From contig NZ_CP015114.1 in NCBI RefSeq assembly GCF_001618885.1, positions 1,116,001-1,180,000 of the forward strand: a stretch of DNA of 64,000 nucleotides, given 5' to 3'. Position numbers and translations under genes: made by a program. The notes below the pieces were generated by a model, which was not told the origin of the DNA, searched no databases, and saw only the letters and a program-made list of their open reading frames with translations. Source of the stretch: Staphylococcus condimenti. Lineage in GTDB: Bacteria > Bacillota > Bacilli > Staphylococcales > Staphylococcaceae. Shown in pieces: positions 20,175 to 29,768 of the stretch (position 1 is its first letter; each line of letters begins with the position of its first letter).

Positions 20175-20242
20175 TTCCAGGCATTAATAAACAATAGGAT
20201 GGCTCAAAGAATACATATTCTCAATAAATATCTTCTCATAAA

Positions 20243-20290
20243 GAAAAACACCAATTCCCTTTAATTCATTCAGGCAATTGGTGTTTTTTT
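20243..20290. terminator. Bidirectional terminator before sstD
   Basis: Stem AAAACACCAATT / AATTGGTGTTTT with an 18-20-base loop, flanked by A-run and T-run, between converging genes. Confidence 0.9.
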
Positions 20291-20332
20291 ACAGAGATTT
20301 AAGCCCCCATCGAAATCTCTTTCAACTTATAG

Positions 20333-21361
20333 TTATTCTACAACTTTTTTCAATTCATCAATTTGTTTCATTGTTGTTGTAGTTGAACCTGATGCGAAAT
20401 ACCATAATTTTGGATCAAGCTCATAAACTTTATCATCTTTGATCGCTTTAACATTTTTAATAACAGCATTTCCTAATGTTTGTTTCGCAGTCGATTTTTC
20501 TCCAATTGCTTGACCACGGTCCATCGCTAAAATAACATCAGGATTTTTCTCGTTAATATATTCATTTGTAACGTTTTGACCATGTGAACCTGCTTTAATA
20601 TTATTATCAGCTGGTTTGAATCCTAAAGTGTTGTATACAAGACTACCGAAACGTTCTTTAGGACCATATGTTGATAACTCACCTTCGTTAACAAGTAAGT
20701 ACATAACTTTTTTGTCAAACTTTTTCGTTTTGTCTTTCATATCCGCAATTTTATCATCTAAGTCTTTATTCAAATCTTTGGCTTTATCTTCTTTATCGTA
20801 GATTTTACCTAAGTTTTCAGTATTTTGTTTCATTGATTTCACATAATCTTTATCATCTGCACCTACATATACTACTTTAGCTTTCGGTGCTGCTTTTTTG
20901 AATTCATCGATATTTTTTTGATTAGCTGTTCTGCCAGAAATAAAAATTACTTCTGGTTTAGCTTGTGCTACTTTATCGAAATTCACTTCTTTTAAAGAAC
21001 CTGTGTTGATATATTTATCATCTTTAAATTCTTTTAAGAAGTCAGGTAAAGAGCTGTTATTTTCACCTTTAGGCATACCTTTAACTTTGTCAGCTACTCC
21101 TAATGCTTTTAATGTATCTAATGCACCATAATCTAAGACAATCGCATTTTTAGGATTTACTGGCACTTCTACTGTGTCTTTCACTTGCTTAGCATCACTG
21201 CCTTTTGGATCTTTACCACTTAACTCATAATTGTTTTCAACTTTAACTGTTTTTTGTTCTGACTCGCCTTTTTTAGATTCATCCTTTGATGAGCTGTCAT
21301 TGCTGCATGCTGCAAATAAAAACATAATACTAATTAATAAAAATAAGCCTAGTTTCTTCAT
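20333..21361 (-). CDS. sstD: Siderophore-binding lipoprotein SstD
   Basis: Substrate-binding protein for catechol-type siderophore or catecholamine iron uptake. The signal peptide ends in lipobox LFAACS (Cys19), then a Ser/Glu/Lys-rich linker. The FepB/FatB-type periplasmic-binding fold follows (about 65-342), with GKDPKG, VLDYGALDTLKALGV and ELDPKLWYFASGS. It is the last gene of sstABCD and lies 87 bases after sstC. Iron repression comes from the Fur box ahead of sstA. Confidence 0.92.
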   Translation of the reverse strand: MKKLGLFLLISIMFLFAACSNDSSSKDESKKGESEQKTVKVENNYELSGKDPKGSDAKQVKDTVEVPVNPKNAIVLDYGALDTLKALGVADKVKGMPKGENNSSLPDFLKEFKDDKYINTGSLKEVNFDKVAQAKPEVIFISGRTANQKNIDEFKKAAPKAKVVYVGADDKDYVKSMKQNTENLGKIYDKEDKAKDLNKDLDDKIADMKDKTKKFDKKVMYLLVNEGELSTYGPKERFGSLVYNTLGFKPADNNIKAGSHGQNVTNEYINEKNPDVILAMDRGQAIGEKSTAKQTLGNAVIKNVKAIKDDKVYELDPKLWYFASGSTTTTMKQIDELKKVVE

Positions 21362-21448
21362 TTTTTCCCTTTTCCTCCTAGAATATGTGTGGTTCCCATC
21401 TTATATAGCCGCGATAAAATCGGCATCACCCCTCTCAAAGTTGTCGGT

Positions 21449-22207
21449 TTAATCGTAATAAAGACAGATTCTCTGCCCTTTTACAGATTCTATTTGTACG
21501 TCCATGTCATACAAACATTTCAATGTTTCTGGTTGTATCACTTCATCTCTAGGTGCCGCTTTAATCAATTGTCCATCTTTCATCGCAATGACATCGTCTG
21601 AATAACAAGACGCAAAGTTAATGTCATGAAGAACGATAATAATCGTTTTGCCGACTTCACGTGTCAACTGACGCAGCGTTTTCATAATTTGCACAGAATA
21701 CTTCATATCTAAGTTGTTCAAAGGCTCATCAAGCAAAATATATTCTGTATCTTGTGCAATTGTCATCGCTATATATGCACGTTGTCGTTGACCACCAGAG
21801 AGCGTTTTTAAGTTTCGATTTTTGATTTCTTGTAATTGAAGCAAATCTAACGCTTCGTTAATTTTATGTTTATCTAATTTAGTTAAACGTCCTTTGGAAT
21901 AAGGAAAACGTCCGAATGCAACAAGCTGTTCTACAGTAATATTCAATTCTGTATGGTTGGTTTGTTTCAAGACTGAGAGTTTTTTTGCAATCTCATTACT
22001 TTTAAACTGCTCAAGCGATGCATCTTCAAGTTTGATGTCTCCAGAATCTACATCAATTAAGCGGCTGATTGCAGAAAGTAAAGTACTTTTACCTGCGCCA
22101 TTCGGTCCAATTAAAGAAGTAAGACGTCCTTTTTGAATCGTCACATCAATCGATTGCAAGATAGGTTTGTCTTGAATAGATTTGTTCAAATTTTCAACAC
22201 TGATCAT
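21449..22207 (-). CDS. sstC: Siderophore ABC transporter ATPase SstC
   Basis: Energises import through SstA-SstB. ABC signature set: Walker A GPNGAGKST (about 34-42), Q-loop LKQTNH, signature LSGGQ (about 136-140), Walker B YILLDEP (about 155-161) and switch His in IIVLHDINFA. 252 residues, FepC type. It overlaps sstB by 4 bases. Confidence 0.94.
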   Translation of the reverse strand: MISVENLNKSIQDKPILQSIDVTIQKGRLTSLIGPNGAGKSTLLSAISRLIDVDSGDIKLEDASLEQFKSNEIAKKLSVLKQTNHTELNITVEQLVAFGRFPYSKGRLTKLDKHKINEALDLLQLQEIKNRNLKTLSGGQRQRAYIAMTIAQDTEYILLDEPLNNLDMKYSVQIMKTLRQLTREVGKTIIIVLHDINFASCYSDDVIAMKDGQLIKAAPRDEVIQPETLKCLYDMDVQIESVKGQRICLYYD

Positions 22208-23166
22208 TGCGCATTCCTCCTACTAATTAATAGATAAATAAAGTACGTGCCACCGACTAGGTTAATCAAAATACTAACTTCTGTTGTTGCTTCAAAGAGA
22301 TGTTCTACTATCCATTCAGCTGAGAACAAACTAATCCAACTTAATAAAATTGTAGCCGGCAATAAAAACTTATGTTCATATGTTTTCACAATTTCGTGTG
22401 CAACATTGATAGTTAATAATCCTAAGAACGTGATGGGCCCTACAAGTGCTGTCGCAATGGCTGTAAGGAGTGCGACCATAATCATTAATAAGCGCGTTAC
22501 TCTTGTATAATTAACTCCTAAGTTTATCGCTTGTGCTTTTCCTAATAATAGAACATCAAGGTACGGTAAAATTCTGATAGTTATAATAATGAGTACTAAG
22601 AGTCCAATTCCGCATACGGCTACTAATTTTTCATTTGAAGCGTTGAAGTTCGCAAACATCGAACTTTGGACTGCTAAAAACTCTTCAGGATTAATGACTA
22701 ATTCTAAAAATCCAGTAATACTTCGGAAAAAGGTTCCGAGAATTACTCCGATTAAAAGTATAAAGTACACTGAAAAATTGCCGTATTTAAATATAACTTG
22801 GAAAAGTAATAAAGCGAATAATATCATCGCGACGAGCGTTAAAGTAAAATTCAAGTATAAGTTTGTCACTGCAAGCGATTGCACACCAAAGACAAAAATA
22901 AGCAATACTTTGATAAACATATAGACGGCATCTAGGCCCATCATAGAAGGTGTCAACAATCTATTGACTGTTATCGCTTGGAATATAACCACAGATGTAC
23001 CAATTGCCGCGCCTACTAATATCATCAAAATTAATTTACGCACACGACTTTGCAGTTGATATGCTAAAATGTCCCAATCTATTCCAAGAAATAGATAAAG
23101 TACGCCTGTGATGATTGTAATTGCGATAAGTATGAGTAATTTCGTTGTCAGATGATTAGCTTTCAT
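22204..23166 (-). CDS. sstB: Siderophore ABC transporter permease SstB
   Basis: FecCD-family permease with about nine or ten membrane helices in 320 residues. Typical family segments: AIGTSVVIFQAITVNRLLTP and GPITFLGLLTINVAHEI, the latter near the coupling helix. It overlaps sstA by 11 bases and forms the translocation pore with SstA. Confidence 0.93.
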   Translation of the reverse strand: MKANHLTTKLLILIAITIITGVLYLFLGIDWDILAYQLQSRVRKLILMILVGAAIGTSVVIFQAITVNRLLTPSMMGLDAVYMFIKVLLIFVFGVQSLAVTNLYLNFTLTLVAMILFALLLFQVIFKYGNFSVYFILLIGVILGTFFRSITGFLELVINPEEFLAVQSSMFANFNASNEKLVAVCGIGLLVLIIITIRILPYLDVLLLGKAQAINLGVNYTRVTRLLMIMVALLTAIATALVGPITFLGLLTINVAHEIVKTYEHKFLLPATILLSWISLFSAEWIVEHLFEATTEVSILINLVGGTYFIYLLISRRNAQ

Positions 23167-24130
23167 AGTTGCGGCTTCCTTTCAACAACATCACTAGGAA
23201 TATAAATGTGCCGAACACACCGAGTGTGAGTCCGATATTAATTTCATAAGGATAGACAATCAATCTTCCGAGTATATCTGAAAAAAGTACGAAGATTGCA
23301 CCAAGCAACACTGTATGCGGCAGCGCGTGCTTCAAATGATCGCCGCGATAGATTGAAACAATGTTTGGAACGATTAAGCCTAAGAAGGGGAGTGCTCCTA
23401 CTGTTACAACGACTAAAGCCGTCATTGTTGCTGTGATTGTAAGACCGAACATCATAATTCGTTCATAATTGACACCTAAATTATGACTGAAGTCTTTGCC
23501 CATTCCAGCGATTGTAAAATAATTTGCGAACATATATGTAACAATGAGTAATGGTACGCTGAGATACAGGATTTCATAACGTCCGCTGGTAATAATAGCA
23601 AAATTGCCATTTAACCAGTTGCCAATACTTTGAACAGCGTTTGTGCGTAATGCGACAAAAGTTGTGAGGCTGGAGATGATTCCTCCGATCATGATTCCGA
23701 GAAGCGGAACGAAGATGACGTCTTTAAAACGAATGACTTGTATCAACTTCATAAAGAAAAATGTTCCTGCAATACTTAATAACATTGCGAATAAAAGCTT
23801 TATCAGAATGTGTGCGTGCGGGAAAAACACAAGTGCAATTAAAATACCGAGCTTCGCCCACTCCATCGTTCCTGCAGTAGTTGGGCTGACAAATTTATTC
23901 TGCATCATCTGCTGCATAATTAAACCTGCTAAAGCAAGAGAACTACCAGATATGATAATGCTGACTGTTCGAGGAATACGACTTGAAAATAGAATATTAC
24001 GTTGTTCTGCTGATAAATGGAACATATCTGCCAATCCTAGTTGGCTGACACCGATAAATAAAGATAAGATGCTTAAGACAATAAAAATTAAAAATAATAC
24101 GGGTCCCCGCATCAGCTGCCTGATAATCAT
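23156..24130 (-). CDS. sstA: Siderophore ABC transporter permease SstA
   Basis: FecCD-family permease, 324 residues, about ten membrane helices. GSSLALAGLIMQQMMQNKFVSPTTAG (about 58-83) and LPFLGLIVPNIVSIYRGD carry the family motifs. First gene of the operon; the Fur box lies 61 bases upstream of its start. Confidence 0.93.
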   Translation of the reverse strand: MIIRQLMRGPVLFLIFIVLSILSLFIGVSQLGLADMFHLSAEQRNILFSSRIPRTVSIIISGSSLALAGLIMQQMMQNKFVSPTTAGTMEWAKLGILIALVFFPHAHILIKLLFAMLLSIAGTFFFMKLIQVIRFKDVIFVPLLGIMIGGIISSLTTFVALRTNAVQSIGNWLNGNFAIITSGRYEILYLSVPLLIVTYMFANYFTIAGMGKDFSHNLGVNYERIMMFGLTITATMTALVVVTVGALPFLGLIVPNIVSIYRGDHLKHALPHTVLLGAIFVLFSDILGRLIVYPYEINIGLTLGVFGTFIFLVMLLKGSRNYES

Positions 24131-24191
24131 AATTTACTTTAATCCTTTCTACTGTTGTGTTGAATATGATTACTCACAACTGTTGTGAAAC

Positions 24192-24206
24192 TGATAATCA
24201 TTATCA
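24192..24206 (-). promoter_or_regulatory. Fur box of sstABCD
   Basis: TGATAAT-C-ATTATCA, a perfect 7-1-7 inverted repeat and the exact classic Fur box of Gram-positive bacteria, just upstream of sstA. Confidence 0.95.
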
Positions 24207-24342
24207 CTTAATATCTATCGTATCATGGAAAAATTTTTTGGCAATAGATTTTTAGACTTTTAGATTTTTTCATTTGAAGATCAAGATTAAATATGTAACT
24301 TTCATGTACTTTACCTTCCAAAATGTAAAAATTATCTAACTA

Positions 24343-24392
24343 TAAAAAAGCGTTGAATCCGACTGCAAATCATTTCAGTCAGATCCAACGCT
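24343..24392 (-). terminator. Terminator of nrdF
   Basis: Long stem with arms AGCGTTGAATCCGACTG and CAGTCAGATCCAACGCT (two mismatched positions), then a U-run on the minus strand. Confidence 0.9.
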
Positions 24393-24413
24393 CTTTAGGT
24401 TAATCTAAATCAT

Positions 24414-25388
24414 TTATTTTTCATCATCAAAGATAAAGTCTTCATCTTGTAGTGGTTCAACATTTAAAGCTAAAGTATAGCCATCACCTTTAACTGAGAA
24501 GAAGTCGTGGTTTTTTGTTGAAGTATCGAGTGCGTTTTCAATAATTGGATTGAATTCGCGCTCCTCAAAGTATGGTTCAAATCCTAAGTTTGAAAGTGCT
24601 TTGTTTCCATTATATCGTACGTAATTTAATACATCTTCTGACAAACCGATATCGTCATAAAGTTTATGAGTATAAGATACTTCATTTTTGTATAGCTCTT
24701 CTAATAGTTTATACATATGTTGATCAGCACGTTGTTTTTCATTCTCAGAAAGTTCGTTGCGTAAGTGCTGTGCATCTAAACCTGTAAACACACCATGAAT
24801 AGATTCATCAAGTAAGATTTTACGGATAATTTCACCAGACGTTGTCATGCGTCCTTGTCCAGCTAAGTATAAAGGATAGTAGAATCCTGAATAGAATAAG
24901 AATGTTTCTAAGAACACACTTGAAACACGAGCAATATATTGATCATAAACTGAAGCTTCTTTAGCCCAAAGTTTATGATAATTGCCAACAATCTTATCTG
25001 ATTTATACTTCAAATGCGGTTCTTCTAAAACCCATGTATCTAATAAATAGTTTGTTTCACTAGATGGTAGTAATGTTGTGAAAATATGAGAATAACTTTT
25101 AGCATGAATTTGTTCCATCATTGCCATAAAAGAATAAACTGCTTTTTTACGTAAATCCTTAGTATGAAGCATAATTAATGGCATACCATCATCAGCTTGG
25201 TGTGTATCTAATCCAGTTAATCCTGCTAATGCTTTTTTAAATGTATCTTGTTCCTCAGGTGTTAAAGTTTTCCAGCTTGCAATATCTTTAGAGACTTTAA
25301 ATTCTGTTTCTACCCACATTTGGGAAATGTTTTGTCTCCAAAACATATTTGTCATATCTTCTTGCGTGTTCCAATTGACAGCAATCAT
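24414..25388 (-). CDS. nrdF: Class Ib ribonucleotide reductase, small subunit
   Basis: Carries the dimetal (Mn or Fe) site and tyrosyl radical that initiates ribonucleotide reduction in NrdE. Metal-ligand segments: WVETEFKVSKD, GLDTHQADDG, EQIHAKSYSHIF, and LLDESIHGVF with His and Glu. About 324 residues. Two ATGs are adjacent; MIAVNWNTQED at 25388 fits the family, with GGAG upstream. The acidic C-terminus (DEDFIFDDEK) docks to NrdE. A hairpin lies between nrdE and nrdF. Confidence 0.96.
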   Translation of the reverse strand: MIAVNWNTQEDMTNMFWRQNISQMWVETEFKVSKDIASWKTLTPEEQDTFKKALAGLTGLDTHQADDGMPLIMLHTKDLRKKAVYSFMAMMEQIHAKSYSHIFTTLLPSSETNYLLDTWVLEEPHLKYKSDKIVGNYHKLWAKEASVYDQYIARVSSVFLETFLFYSGFYYPLYLAGQGRMTTSGEIIRKILLDESIHGVFTGLDAQHLRNELSENEKQRADQHMYKLLEELYKNEVSYTHKLYDDIGLSEDVLNYVRYNGNKALSNLGFEPYFEEREFNPIIENALDTSTKNHDFFSVKGDGYTLALNVEPLQDEDFIFDDEK

Positions 25389-25447
25389 CAAAGCGCATTC
25401 TCCATTCTTCTATAAATTTTATTAGTTTCACTTTAAGTACTTAAATG

Positions 25448-25492
25448 CGGGACCACTTACACATATACTGTCATCGTGTAAAGGTCCCGATT
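25448..25492 (-). other. Hairpin between nrdE and nrdF
   Basis: Stem CGGGACC-N2-TTACAC pairs with GTGTAA-N-GGTCCCG across a 13-base loop. No U-run follows on the minus strand, so it looks like a processing or partial-attenuation element, not a full terminator. Confidence 0.55.
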
Positions 25493-25529
25493 TTCTTTCT
25501 ATTAATACAATTTGCTAGTATCTATGTGA

Positions 25530-27635
25530 TTAAATCGCGCAGCTTGTACACTCATCTACGCTCAATAATTTGTTTCGTGTATAGTAAAGAGATTTTAAAC
25601 CTTTATGGTGCGCATAAACATATAGACGTGATAATTCGCGTGTAGATATTTCAGAATTTACATATAGAATTGTTGAAATTCCTTGGTCAACATGTTGTTG
25701 TATTGTTGCGACTAAATCAATTAAACGCATTTGATCTGTGTTAAATGCTGATTTGTAATACCACATTGTTTGCGGTGATAAGAATGGCATAGGATAAAAT
25801 GTTTCTGAGTTACCATAAGTACGGCGTTCAATTTGATCAACAATCGGCATTACTGAACTTGTTGCGTTTTGAACGTAAGAAATACTTTGTGTTGGTGCAA
25901 TCGCTAAGCGGTATGCATGGTATAAACCATATTCTTTAACATCTTTTTCTAATGCTTTCCAATCTTCAGCTGTTGGAATTTCTAATCCTTCAAATAAAGC
26001 TTTAACTTTTTCATATTCAGGAACAATGTCAGCTTGCGTATATTTTTCAAAATATTTTCCGCTTGCATAGTCTGATTTATCAAAGTCTTGGTATGCTTGT
26101 CCGCGTTCTTTAGCAGTTTGCATTGAACGTTCAATTGAATAATAGTTCATTGTCATAAAGAATACATTCGCAAAATCTTTAGCTTCTTCAGACTCATATC
26201 CAATTTGATTTTTAGCAAGATAACCATGTAAATTCATAACACCTAGACCTACAGAGTGCAGTTCACTGTTAGCTTTACGCACGCCCGGAGCATTTTGGAT
26301 ATTTGCTTCGTCACTTACAACTGTTAAAGCATCCATACCAGTATGCACTGAATCTCTGAATTTACCTGATTCCATTACATTTACAATATTTAATGAACCT
26401 AAGTTACATGAAATGTCACGTTTAATTTCATCTTCAATACCGTAATCATTAATTACTGATGTTTCTTGTAATTGGAAAATCTCGGTACATAAATTACTCA
26501 TTTTAATTTGACCGATATTAGAATTAGCATGTACTTTGTTTGCATTGTCTTTAAACATTAAATAAGGATAACCTGATTGCAATTGCGTTTGTGCAATTGT
26601 ATTTAACATTTCACGTGCATCTTTTTTATGTTTTAAAATATTAGGATTTTTAACCATATCATCATAATATTTATCTAAATCAATATCATCTAACGTCACA
26701 CCATATTCGTTATAAACAGTATGTGGTGCAAACATATAAAAGTCTTCGCCGTTCTTAGCAAGTTCAAAGAATTTAGCAGGTACAATTAAGCCTGTTGAGA
26801 TTGTTGATAAACGGATATCTTCATCAGCGTTAACCTTTTTAGTATCTAAAAATTCTTCAACATCATAATGGAAAATATTCAAATATACTGCGCCAGCGCC
26901 AGGTCTTTGACCAAGTTGATCGGCATAACTGAATCCGCCTTCTAACGACTTAGCTACAGGTAAAACACCTTTAGCAACGCCTTTGATACCTTTAATTGCT
27001 TCACCGCGTGCACGAAGTTTAGATAAGTTGATTGCTACACCGCCACCGATTTTACTTAATTGTTTTGCTGTTGAATCAATAAAGTTGATTGAATTCAAGC
27101 TGTCATCTACTTCTAATAAGAAACATGACACTAGTTCACCGCGGCGGGCACGACCAGCATTTAAAAATGTTGGAGTAGCAGGTTGGTATCTTTGCTCAAT
27201 CATTGATGAAATAAATTGGCGTGCTTGTTCTTTATCCCCATCAGCTAAATATAGTGACACGATAGTCACATGTTGAGGATAATCTTCTAAATATTGCTTT
27301 TTATCATTTGTTTTAAGTGCATAGTCTTTGAAAAATTTACTTGCAGACATATAACTGGCAAATTTGAAAGGAATACTACGTGCAAAATCTGTTAACTCTT
27401 TTAAGTCTTCTTCGCTGTATTGCGCAAATACGTCTACATAGAAATCATTATCGACAAGATAGTGCAAACGTTCAATTTCACTATCGAAATAAATAGTGTG
27501 ATCTTTAATCTCTTCAAGATAAACTGCTAACGCTTCTTGGTCTTTTTCTAAACTGAAAAAGCCATCTTCTTTACGCTTTGTTACCTCATTATTTAATTCA
27601 ATATGATTATATTGCTTTTCGTTCATTGTCTTCAT
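25530..27635 (-). CDS. nrdE: Class Ib ribonucleotide reductase, large subunit
   Basis: Catalytic subunit that reduces ribonucleoside diphosphates. Visible: [24 protein letters not shown] with the active-site Cys, [17 protein letters not shown], the NLCTEI / CNLGSLN motif, and the C-terminal redox pair CTSC (ECTSCAI), reloaded by NrdH-type redoxin. It has no long ATP-cone, as expected for class Ib. The frame is open up to 27695, but I place the start at ATG 27635 ([10 protein letters not shown]), seven bases after AGGTGGGG. That gives 701 residues and overlaps nrdI by 29 bases. Confidence 0.96.
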   Translation of the reverse strand: MKTMNEKQYNHIELNNEVTKRKEDGFFSLEKDQEALAVYLEEIKDHTIYFDSEIERLHYLVDNDFYVDVFAQYSEEDLKELTDFARSIPFKFASYMSASKFFKDYALKTNDKKQYLEDYPQHVTIVSLYLADGDKEQARQFISSMIEQRYQPATPTFLNAGRARRGELVSCFLLEVDDSLNSINFIDSTAKQLSKIGGGVAINLSKLRARGEAIKGIKGVAKGVLPVAKSLEGGFSYADQLGQRPGAGAVYLNIFHYDVEEFLDTKKVNADEDIRLSTISTGLIVPAKFFELAKNGEDFYMFAPHTVYNEYGVTLDDIDLDKYYDDMVKNPNILKHKKDAREMLNTIAQTQLQSGYPYLMFKDNANKVHANSNIGQIKMSNLCTEIFQLQETSVINDYGIEDEIKRDISCNLGSLNIVNVMESGKFRDSVHTGMDALTVVSDEANIQNAPGVRKANSELHSVGLGVMNLHGYLAKNQIGYESEEAKDFANVFFMTMNYYSIERSMQTAKERGQAYQDFDKSDYASGKYFEKYTQADIVPEYEKVKALFEGLEIPTAEDWKALEKDVKEYGLYHAYRLAIAPTQSISYVQNATSSVMPIVDQIERRTYGNSETFYPMPFLSPQTMWYYKSAFNTDQMRLIDLVATIQQHVDQGISTILYVNSEISTRELSRLYVYAHHKGLKSLYYTRNKLLSVDECTSCAI

Positions 27636-27999
27636 AAAAATGCCCCACCTTATCTTTAAACTCTTCAACGTCTTTTTTTGTTCCTTGTACTTCAAATTTC
27701 ATTAAAAGCGGCACCATATAATCTTTAGATATTGTATCGCTGGCCTTCGCAAAATTTTGTCCCCAATTGCGATTACCGCTTCCAACTACTCCTCTAATCA
27801 TTGTGCCGTTATGCTGTAAGAATGTCTGCACAACATCTGGTACTTCTCCAAAACCAATGGTACTAGTGACCAATATATAGGGTTCATCTATGCGTACTTC
27901 CGCACAGTTATCATTTGTAATTTCTAAGGTGTCTTCAAATCCTGATCTTGCGATAAAGCGTCTTACGTTTCCTGTGAATGAGAAATAAACTACCTTCAT
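27607..27999 (-). CDS. nrdI: Flavodoxin-like NrdI, metallocofactor activase
   Basis: FMN protein that supplies oxidant for assembling the manganese-tyrosyl cofactor of NrdF. Flavodoxin phosphate loop [14 protein letters not shown] near the N-terminus, [11 protein letters not shown] (about 51-61), and [11 protein letters not shown]. The open frame extends 45 codons further up, but no ribosome site supports those starts. ATG 27999 ([11 protein letters not shown]), behind GGGTGA, gives 130 residues, the normal length. First gene of nrdIEF. Confidence 0.93.
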   Translation of the reverse strand: MKVVYFSFTGNVRRFIARSGFEDTLEITNDNCAEVRIDEPYILVTSTIGFGEVPDVVQTFLQHNGTMIRGVVGSGNRNWGQNFAKASDTISKDYMVPLLMKFEVQGTKKDVEEFKDKVGHFYEDNERKAI

Positions 28000-28174
28000 T
28001 GAATCACCCGCTTTCTTAAAAAGAACGCGCCATTCTTCATCTCCATAGATTAGGCAGAAGCCATAAATAAAAAACATGACAAGCTGTCTGATTACTATTG
28101 TTGTTTCATGAATGAGACCTTGTGCCTGTTGCATGTTTGCAATTTATTACGATATTAGAATGCACTTTCTTATA

Positions 28175-28190
28175 ACACTACATATTGTGG
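28175..28190 (-). promoter_or_regulatory. NrdR box 1, in the nrdI leader
   Basis: ACACTACATATTGTGG matches 14 of 16 positions of the NrdR box ACACWATATATWGTGT. It lies about 176 bases before the nrdI start, with no partner at one-turn spacing. Confidence 0.5.
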
Positions 28191-28415
28191 TTACTTAATT
28201 TATGGGTTACACTTGCTTGATTGTATATCTTATAATTTCTTCTGTTCTAAATTGAACGCAATTACAAGAATACCAATGCGTATTAACTGCTTTCAACCAT
28301 TAATTACTCTTTAATCATGAATTAATCTCTTAAACATTACTTTGTACTTTCAAAATAATGAGGTGTGAAATTGCTTTAAAATAGTTAATTTTAATTTTAG
28401 CAATTTCCAACTCGA

Positions 28416-28431
28416 CCACAACATATAGTGT
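28416..28431 (-). promoter_or_regulatory. NrdR box 2
   Basis: CCACAACATATAGTGT, 14 of 16 matches to the NrdR consensus, exactly 32 bp from box 3. NrdR sites work in pairs three helical turns apart. Confidence 0.7.
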
Positions 28432-28447
28432 TAACTTTCGTTCTTCA

Positions 28448-28463
28448 ATACTATATTATGTGA
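28448..28463 (-). promoter_or_regulatory. NrdR box 3
   Basis: ATACTATATTATGTGA, 12 of 16 matches, 32 bp from box 2 and overlapping the predicted transcription start of nrdIEF. Confidence 0.6.
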
Positions 28464-28466
28464 TTC

Positions 28467-28495
28467 ATTATACCTAACCCACTTTGTAATTTCAA
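28467..28495 (-). promoter_or_regulatory. Sigma-A promoter of nrdIEF
   Basis: On the minus strand, TTGAAA (28490-28495), a 17-base spacer and a perfect TATAAT (28467-28472). NrdR box 3 begins 4 bases downstream. Confidence 0.7.
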
Positions 28496-28616
28496 AGAGA
28501 ATCACTGTGCAAAAATTTATTTTAAATTGTCATAATCGATGTAATAAGCGTCACATCTATCGTTAACGAACAAAACTTTTTTAAAAAACGTGCTTAAAAT
28601 AAATAATTGTAGTTTT

Positions 28617-28663
28617 ACCCTTGATTTTTTTAAAAATTATGCACTTCTTGAAAAATCAAGGGT
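28617..28663. repeat. Isolated 13-bp inverted repeat
   Basis: ACCCTTGATTTTT (28617-28629) and AAAAATCAAGGGT (28651-28663) are perfect complements around 21 bases. No U-run on either side and no gene ends here, so it is not an ordinary terminator. Confidence 0.6.
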
Positions 28664-28878
28664 CTTCGAAATGCTGGCCTGTTAAGCTTGATGCAACTCT
28701 TTCAATATCTATAAATATTTACAAATTATATAGAACGCAAATCATCCTGAATTGCAGAACGTATGTTCGATTAAATTATATCGATTCTCAGAAAGATTTG
28801 CAAGGTCTTATAGCCACGTTAATTTGAATTATGCTAAGATGATATACGTTAAGTTTTGGAGAAAGTAGAGGCGAAAAT

Positions 28879-29766
28879 ATGGACCCAAAAATAAAAGGCA
28901 TCATTGCAATCCTCATTTCAGCAATCGGTTTTAGTTTTATGTCGCTATTTTTCAGACTTTCAGGAGATTTGCCTGTTTTTCAGAAATCTTTAGCACGTAA
29001 CTTAGTTACGACGTTGATTCCTTTATATTTCTTATATAAATATAAACAGCCCATGTTTGGTAAATTGAGCAGCCAACCCTTGTTGATTACCCGTTCTACT
29101 CTTGGCTTAGTCGGTGTCTTATTAAATATTTATGCTATTGATCATATGTTGTTGAGTGATGCCGATACTTTAATGAAATTAAATCCATTCTGGACAATTT
29201 TATTAAGTTTAGTTTTTTTACATGAGAAAGTACGTAAATATCAAATTACTGCTATGATAATAGCAATTATCGGGATGTTATTTGTAGTACAACCTCAATT
29301 CTCATCAGCAATGATACCTGCAATCGGTGGTTTGTTCTCTGGAATTTTTGCTGCCGCTGCTTATACATGCGTACGCGCCTTAAGTAGTCGTGAAGCACCT
29401 TATACAATTGTGTTTTATTTTTCATTCTTTTCGATTATTGCTTTAATTCCGTTTGTAATATTCACATACGAACCCATGTCAAGCATGCAAATTGTATATT
29501 TAATTGGTGCAGGCTTATCAGCAGCTGTTGGTCAAATCGGTATTACACTTGCTTATAGTTACGCTCCTGCTCGTGATATTTCAATATTCACGTATGCATC
29601 TATTATTTTTACTGCTATTATGGGAATTGTCATTTTTGGAGAATCTCCAGATTTATATGCAACACTTGGATACGTTATTATTATCAGTGCAAGCTATTAT
29701 ATGTTTGAAAAAGCACGTCGACAAAGCAAAACTAAACTTGCGCGTACACATAAAGGAGAGAATTAA
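28879..29766 (+). CDS. EamA/DMT-family transporter
   Basis: Ten predicted membrane helices in 295 residues, forming two EamA repeats (about 5-140 and 150-285), the second ending [14 protein letters not shown]. It is a drug/metabolite-type permease whose substrate cannot be read from sequence. The stop is two bases before queF, so the two are one transcript, which raises the possibility of a queuosine-precursor role. No preQ1 aptamer is visible upstream. Confidence 0.88.
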   Translation: MDPKIKGIIAILISAIGFSFMSLFFRLSGDLPVFQKSLARNLVTTLIPLYFLYKYKQPMFGKLSSQPLLITRSTLGLVGVLLNIYAIDHMLLSDADTLMKLNPFWTILLSLVFLHEKVRKYQITAMIIAIIGMLFVVQPQFSSAMIPAIGGLFSGIFAAAAYTCVRALSSREAPYTIVFYFSFFSIIALIPFVIFTYEPMSSMQIVYLIGAGLSAAVGQIGITLAYSYAPARDISIFTYASIIFTAIMGIVIFGESPDLYATLGYVIIISASYYMFEKARRQSKTKLARTHKGEN

Positions 29767-29768
29767 AA

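Larger units (their letters stand above)
28000..28878. other. Long divergent region: nrdIEF leader with NrdR boxes; EamA promoter
   Basis: 879 bases without a supported gene. On the minus strand a near-consensus promoter (28467-28495) would give nrdI a leader of about 460 nt. Three NrdR-like boxes and an isolated 13-bp inverted repeat (28617-28663) lie here. The right end holds the promoter and ribosome site of the EamA gene. Confidence 0.6.

Noticed and set aside
22589..22924. 111-codon plus-strand ORF
   Set aside because: Antisense to sstB and Lys-rich in the way shadow frames of membrane proteins are.
23643..24188. 181-codon plus-strand ORF
   Set aside because: Antisense to sstA, whose reading frame is clearly the coding one; no ribosome site and a composition typical of shadow frames.
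28000..28134. Upstream in-frame extension of nrdI (45 codons)
   Set aside because: The NrdI family begins at MKVVYF; no ribosome site precedes 28134, and the extra residues look random.
28621..28827. 68-codon plus-strand ORF in the long intergenic region
   Set aside because: No ribosome site, odd composition, and it overlaps the inverted repeat at 28617-28663.
28600..28878. PreQ1 aptamer ahead of the EamA-queF pair
   Set aside because: Looked for because queC has one; no AGAGG/CCTCT pseudoknot pattern is present.
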